64,000 nucleotides of DNA, from assembly GCA_013399855.1 (NCBI GenBank), contig VXAY01004300.1, forward strand, positions 62,993 to 126,992. The letters are read 5' to 3'. Position 1 is the first letter of the stretch; every line of letters begins with the position of its first letter. The notes under the pieces were generated by a model. That model worked only from the letters and a program-made list of their open reading frames with translations, made no database searches and was not told where the DNA came from. This document shows, in pieces, positions 62,920 to 64,000 of the stretch. The position numbers were made by a program, and so were the translations under genes. This DNA is from Oxyruncus cristatus. Its lineage: Eukaryota > Chordata > Aves > Passeriformes > Cotingidae.

Positions 62920-63529
62920 GAACAATATAAACAGGCATTCCCAGCAGCACAGCTAAAGAAACAGGAATCATCTAAGAACCTGAAGAAGGTTATTGCAGCT
63001 TTGTCAAGCCCCAAATCATCACCTAGTTCACCAGCTCATCAAAAACTGACATCCTTGGAAAGCAACCATTCTAACCCATTCCTGACAAATGCACTTTTAG
63101 GTAATCACCAACCCAATGGAGTTATTCAGAGCGTCATCCAGGAGGCTCCTCTTGCACTCACTACGAAACCGAAATCCCAGACCAAGAGCAATGAAAGTGT
63201 AGCCATTTCTAGTAGTGCCCCCTTTTCTTTGCCAGTAAACTTGAGTGCATGTGGGAAAAAACCAGCTGGTAACCGGACACCTGTTATGCCCTCTACCTCT
63301 CCTGTGTTACCTGGTTCAGGAAAGGATAAACCAGTCAGCAATAATGCAGTAAATGCAGTAAAACCACAACACCGCCTCCATTCTGCAAAACTGGTGGTGG
63401 AGCAGTTCAGAGGGGTAGACTCAGATGCCCCCAGCAGTAAAGACTCTGACGACTCAAATGATGATGACGATGATGATGACGATGAAGATGAGGACGATGA
63501 AGATGAGGATTCTGATGATAGCCAATCAG
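62920..63529 (+). CDS. BAZ2B: BAZ2B coding exon with second acidic tract; gene continues past window
   Basis: The acceptor TTTCTTTAG ends at 62919. The exon gives 203 codons plus one base: EQYKQAFPAAQLKKQESSK, LKKVIAALSSPKSS, then NPFLTNALLGNHQPNGVI, VIQEAPLALTTKPKS, a proline/serine linker and VVEQFRGVDSD. It ends in an Asp/Glu run of more than 20 residues and DSDDSQS. The donor at 63530 is GTGGTT, weak at positions +3 to +6, but phase 1 fits the expected Glu codon that opens the next exon. Read-through would add 17 codons and stop at 63580-63582. The rest of the gene (TAM/MBD, DDT, PHD, bromodomain) is outside the window. Confidence 0.93.
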
Positions 63530-63611
63530 GTGGTTTAACCTTTTTAATAGGAAAAGCAGAAACTTTATTTTTTGAGTTTTGAAAACATGCATTTCCCACC
63601 ATATTTTAAAA

Positions 63612-64000
63612 TAGGGGTAGGAAATATTGGGCCGTCATGGCCCACATTGTCCTATACATACCCTTGAAATGAGCACATCTCCCCATCCCCATTATATCAC
63701 ACCAAAAATCATGTTTGGGGTGTTGGGATAGTTGGTCAACTGTCCTGGTAAAGTGGCTCCGCAGCCTTCTGGAAAGGCTGTCAGAGACCTGCCTTCCGCA
63801 TCAGTCACCTGGCCTGCAGCTCATGTACTGCTGATGTGACAAGGTGCTCAGGATGGGATGGGGATTAAGTCTGGTTGGTGGTTAATGATTCTGGCAGGCA
63901 GAGCCTAGCTGCAAAACAGGCTTCCCTTCTCAGAGAGGGACTAAAAAAGGCCTTCAAATTGTCAAGAGTGGCAAGAAAAGCATGTTTCTATGCCTCATTC
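63612..64000. mobile_element. Possible hAT-type DNA transposon end
   Basis: TAGGGGTAGGAAATATTGGGC followed by CGTCATGGCCCACATTG resembles the CAGGGGT...GGGCC...TGGCCC terminus of Charlie-like hAT elements. The rest to the window edge is moderately GC-rich, with no reading frame. No second terminus or 8-bp duplication can be seen, as the window ends here. Confidence 0.3.

Noticed and set aside
63126..63602. Minus-strand frame with a long serine run
   Set aside because: Antisense of the GAT/GAC acidic tract in a well-supported BAZ2B exon.
1..64000. CRISPR arrays, bacterial operons, riboswitches
   Set aside because: Spliced exons, CR1 and LTR elements show vertebrate nuclear DNA; no regularly spaced repeats were seen.

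Overview
The window looks like vertebrate nuclear DNA from a bird. The sequence is AT-rich and intron-like, and it is sprinkled with CR1 LINE fragments, including several 3' tails ending in the ATTCTRTG-type 8-mer typical of CR1. It also holds a degenerate ERV/LTR element. The single long ambiguous-base-free assembly has one 'n' at 59018. The ERV and the young CR1 copies fit a neoavian or passerine genome, but I cannot fix the species.

The only gene I recognise is the 5' coding part of BAZ2B (bromodomain adjacent to zinc finger domain 2B), a chromatin reader and ISWI partner, on the + strand. Six coding exons lie at 51600-51755, 57038-57199, 58284-58477, 60084-60293, 60973-61371 and 62920-63529. 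All have consensus AG acceptors and GT donors, and their phases chain without a break (1-1-0-0-0-1). Together they encode about 576 residues of the low-complexity, acidic/serine-rich N-terminus. The MBD-like TAM, DDT, PHD and bromodomain exons lie past the right edge. One cassette known from mammalian orthologues is not seen between the first two exons.

The left 51 kb has no recognisable protein-coding gene. It is best read as long 5' introns or upstream sequence of BAZ2B. Two very exon-like segments at 20256-20298 and 20797-20966 are candidate 5'UTR exons. If the second were spliced straight to the start exon, it would place an overlapping upstream ORF across the BAZ2B start codon.

Repeats are the other main content. 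There are about 15 CR1 pieces, including a 1.3-kb copy with a degraded reverse transcriptase at 47490-48819, a nested insertion at 10 kb and a mosaic copy at 5.3 kb. A 2.0-kb minus-strand LTR element at 40995-43004 is flanked by a 5-bp TAGTT duplication but appears to carry two unrelated LTRs. There are also microsatellites, poly-T tracts and a possible hAT-type DNA transposon end in the last 400 bases.
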